In this document: positions 5,473 through 6,893 of the stretch, piece after piece
Position numbering within the stretch: position 1 is the first letter of the stretch
How the letters are laid out: each line of letters opens with the position of its first letter
DNA from: Acidobacteriaceae bacterium
GTDB lineage: Bacteria; Acidobacteriota; Terriglobia; Terriglobales; Acidobacteriaceae
DNA length: 6,893 nt
Direction: 5' to 3'
Assembly (NCBI GenBank): GCA_003140785.1
Contig: PLKY01000287.1
Span: forward strand, 2,544 to 9,436
Made by a program: the position numbers and the translations under genes
Notes under the pieces: generated by a model
What the model saw: the letters and a program-made list of their open reading frames with translations, nothing else
Databases searched by the model: none
What the model was told of the DNA's origin: nothing

Positions 5473-6893
5473 TCAGTCGGCGGCGGTGACAACCTCCGAG
5501 CTTTTGGCTTGGGACTTGCGAGAGGCTCTCTGAACAGTGTCGGGTTTGGTGCTTGGCTTGGGGATGGCGTCGAGATCGACCTTGCCCTCGGCTAGCTGCA
5601 TCAGGAAATCCTGGCTGGAAAAAACGGGGGCATCCTTGTCGATTTTCGACGCGCGCAGATAAGTCCCATACGGCTGTTGAATGCGGGCTTTCACGGTGTC
5701 GGCGAGATAGGAGGGCAGGATTTCGTCATGGATGCGCGCCTTGGCTGCAGCGTCGCGCACGGGGAAGACGACTTCGCAGCGCTCGAAGAGATTGCGAGGC
5801 ATCCAGTCGGCAGAACCAAGGTAGATTTCGTCGTCGCCGCCATTGGCGAAGTGGAAGATACGCGAGTGCTCGAGGAAACGGCCGACGATGGAGCGGACGC
5901 GGATGCGCTCGGAGAGCCCGGGTAGGCCAGGGCGAAGGATGCAGAGGCCGCGAATGATGAGGTCGATTTCGACCCCAGCCTCCGAGGCTTGATACAGCGC
6001 CTCGATCACGCTGGGCTCGAGGAGCGCATTCATCTTGGCGACGATGTGTGCGGGGCGGCCCGCGTTGGCGTGATCGATTTCGCGGCGGATGAGCCCGAGG
6101 AAACTTTCCGCCATGGTCAGAGGCGCGACGAGCAAGGGGCGGTAGTCGTCGATTTCGGCATGCGCGGTGAGGTAATTGAAGACCATGTGCACGCGCTCGG
6201 TGATCTGCGGATCGCAGGTGAGCAAGCTGAGGTCGGTATAGAAGCGCGCTGTGACGGGGTTGTAGTTGCCGGTGCCGAGATGGCAGTAGCGGCGGGTCAC
6301 TCCATCTTCGTCGCGGCGGACCAGCATCGCGAGCTTGCAATGTGTTTTGAGGCCGACGACTCCGTGAAAAACCTGCACGCCTGCATCTTCCATACTGCGC
6401 GCCCAATGGATATTCGAGGCCTCGTCGAAGCGTGCCATGAGTTCGACGACCAGGGTGGCCTCTTTGGTGGCGGCGGCCTCGATCATGGCCTTGAACACAG
6501 GTGAATCTTCGCTGGTGCGATAAAGGGTCTGCTTCATGGTGACGACGGCGGGATCCTGCGCGCCCTGCTCGATGAATTCCACGACAGGATCGTAAGAGTC
6601 GTAGGGATGATGCAGCAGTATGTCGTGGTGGCGGAGCTCATCGAAAATATCAGCAGACTTGCGGCTGAGGTGCAGCGCCTTGGGAGTAAAAGGCGGAAAC
6701 TTCAGCTCGGGCCGGCGCACATCGTTGTAGAGGAACATGAGGCGTGAGAGATTGACGGGACCATCGCCGCGGAAGACCTGGTTGTCGTCGAGTTCGAAGT
6801 TGACGCGCAGGCGCTCGACGATCTCGGGGTCGGCCCCTGACTCGATTTCGAGGCGCACGGCATCGCCTTTGCGGCGATTGTGTAGCTCGACAC
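5473..6893 (-). CDS. ppk1: Polyphosphate kinase 1, C-terminal part, 5' truncated by window
   Basis: The frame is open to the window edge, so about 473 residues of a roughly 700-residue enzyme are present; the N-terminal and part of the head domain are missing. Ppk1 reversibly transfers the gamma phosphate of ATP onto polyphosphate through a phosphohistidine. Counting from the in-frame GTG at 6858, the block LMFLYNDVRRPELKFPPFTP (40-59) leads into the two phospholipase-D-like C-terminal domains. GLKTHCK (169-175) holds His173, equivalent to the autophosphorylated His435 of E. coli Ppk. YCHLGTGNYNPVTARFYTD (191-209) follows. HSRIFHFANGG (331-341) holds the second conserved His331, and YLGSADWMPRN (346-356) is the signature after it. 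All catalytic landmarks in this part are intact. The last 30 or so residues are Lys/Ser/Thr-rich and look like a variable tail. It converges on the DUF892 gene with 121 bases between. Confidence 0.95.
   Translation of the reverse strand, partial: VELHNRRKGDAVRLEIESGADPEIVERLRVNFELDDNQVFRGDGPVNLSRLMFLYNDVRRPELKFPPFTPKALHLSRKSADIFDELRHHDILLHHPYDSYDPVVEFIEQGAQDPAVVTMKQTLYRTSEDSPVFKAMIEAAATKEATLVVELMARFDEASNIHWARSMEDAGVQVFHGVVGLKTHCKLAMLVRRDEDGVTRRYCHLGTGNYNPVTARFYTDLSLLTCDPQITERVHMVFNYLTAHAEIDDYRPLLVAPLTMAESFLGLIRREIDHANAGRPAHIVAKMNALLEPSVIEALYQASEAGVEIDLIIRGLCILRPGLPGLSERIRVRSIVGRFLEHSRIFHFANGGDDEIYLGSADWMPRNLFERCEVVFPVRDAAAKARIHDEILPSYLADTVKARIQQPYGTYLRASKIDKDAPVFSSQDFLMQLAEGKVDLDAIPKPSTKPDTVQRASRKSQAKSSEVVTAAD

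Noticed and set aside
5989..6504. 171-codon open frame on the plus strand
   Set aside because: Fully antisense to the conserved catalytic core of ppk1; no recognisable protein features.
1..6893. Defence system, CRISPR array, prophage or insertion sequence
   Set aside because: No regularly spaced repeats of that kind, no transposase, integrase, nuclease-helicase or toxin-antitoxin signature; all sizeable genes belong to housekeeping or signalling families or to the methyltransferase unit.

Overview
The window looks like a chromosomal segment of a GC-rich, free-living bacterium, most likely an Acidobacteriota (Terriglobia-type) genome. This is inferred from the style of several proteins (the EAL-HDOD protein, the methyltransferase plus membrane-protein pair, an 87-residue small protein) and from the grouping of ppk1, sixA and ppx. 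No rRNA or other decisive taxonomic marker is present. No mobile element, CRISPR array, tRNA or phage gene was seen, and gene density is normal.

Layout. (1) 1-561 (+): 3' part of an exopolyphosphatase (Ppx/GppA) gene, its start lying outside the window. (2) 513-1040 (-): sixA-type phosphohistidine phosphatase, whose last 49 bases overlap the ppx 3' end tail to tail. (3) 1114-2973 (-): a small conserved-looking 87-aa protein, then a polytopic membrane protein with UbiA-like traits, then a class I SAM methyltransferase. The last two overlap by ATGA and are almost certainly translated together. (4) 3195-4469 (-): an EAL-HDOD signalling protein preceded by a plausible sigma70 promoter and direct repeats. 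(5) 4470-4838: a 369-base divergent intergenic region with the promoter/repeat cluster and a hairpin. (6) 4839-5351 (+): a DUF892/YciF ferritin-like stress protein. (7) 5394-5428: a strong hairpin between convergent genes. (8) 5473-6893 (-): the C-terminal two thirds of polyphosphate kinase 1 (ppk1), its start lying outside the window.

How it fits together. Ppk1 makes polyphosphate from ATP and Ppx removes terminal phosphates from it, so the two ends of the window hold the opposing enzymes of polyphosphate turnover. SixA-type phosphatases often sit close to these genes. The DUF892 protein is of a stress-associated family and the EAL-HDOD protein belongs to c-di-GMP-type signalling, so the block has a stress/phosphate-storage flavour, but no shared regulation is proven. 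The membrane protein/methyltransferase pair looks like a separate small lipid- or quinone-type modification unit of unknown substrate.

I found no convincing new multi-gene system. The observations most worth following are the coupled membrane protein-methyltransferase pair with its small upstream partner, the repeat array at the EAL-HDOD promoter, and the antisense-overlapping ppx/sixA ends.
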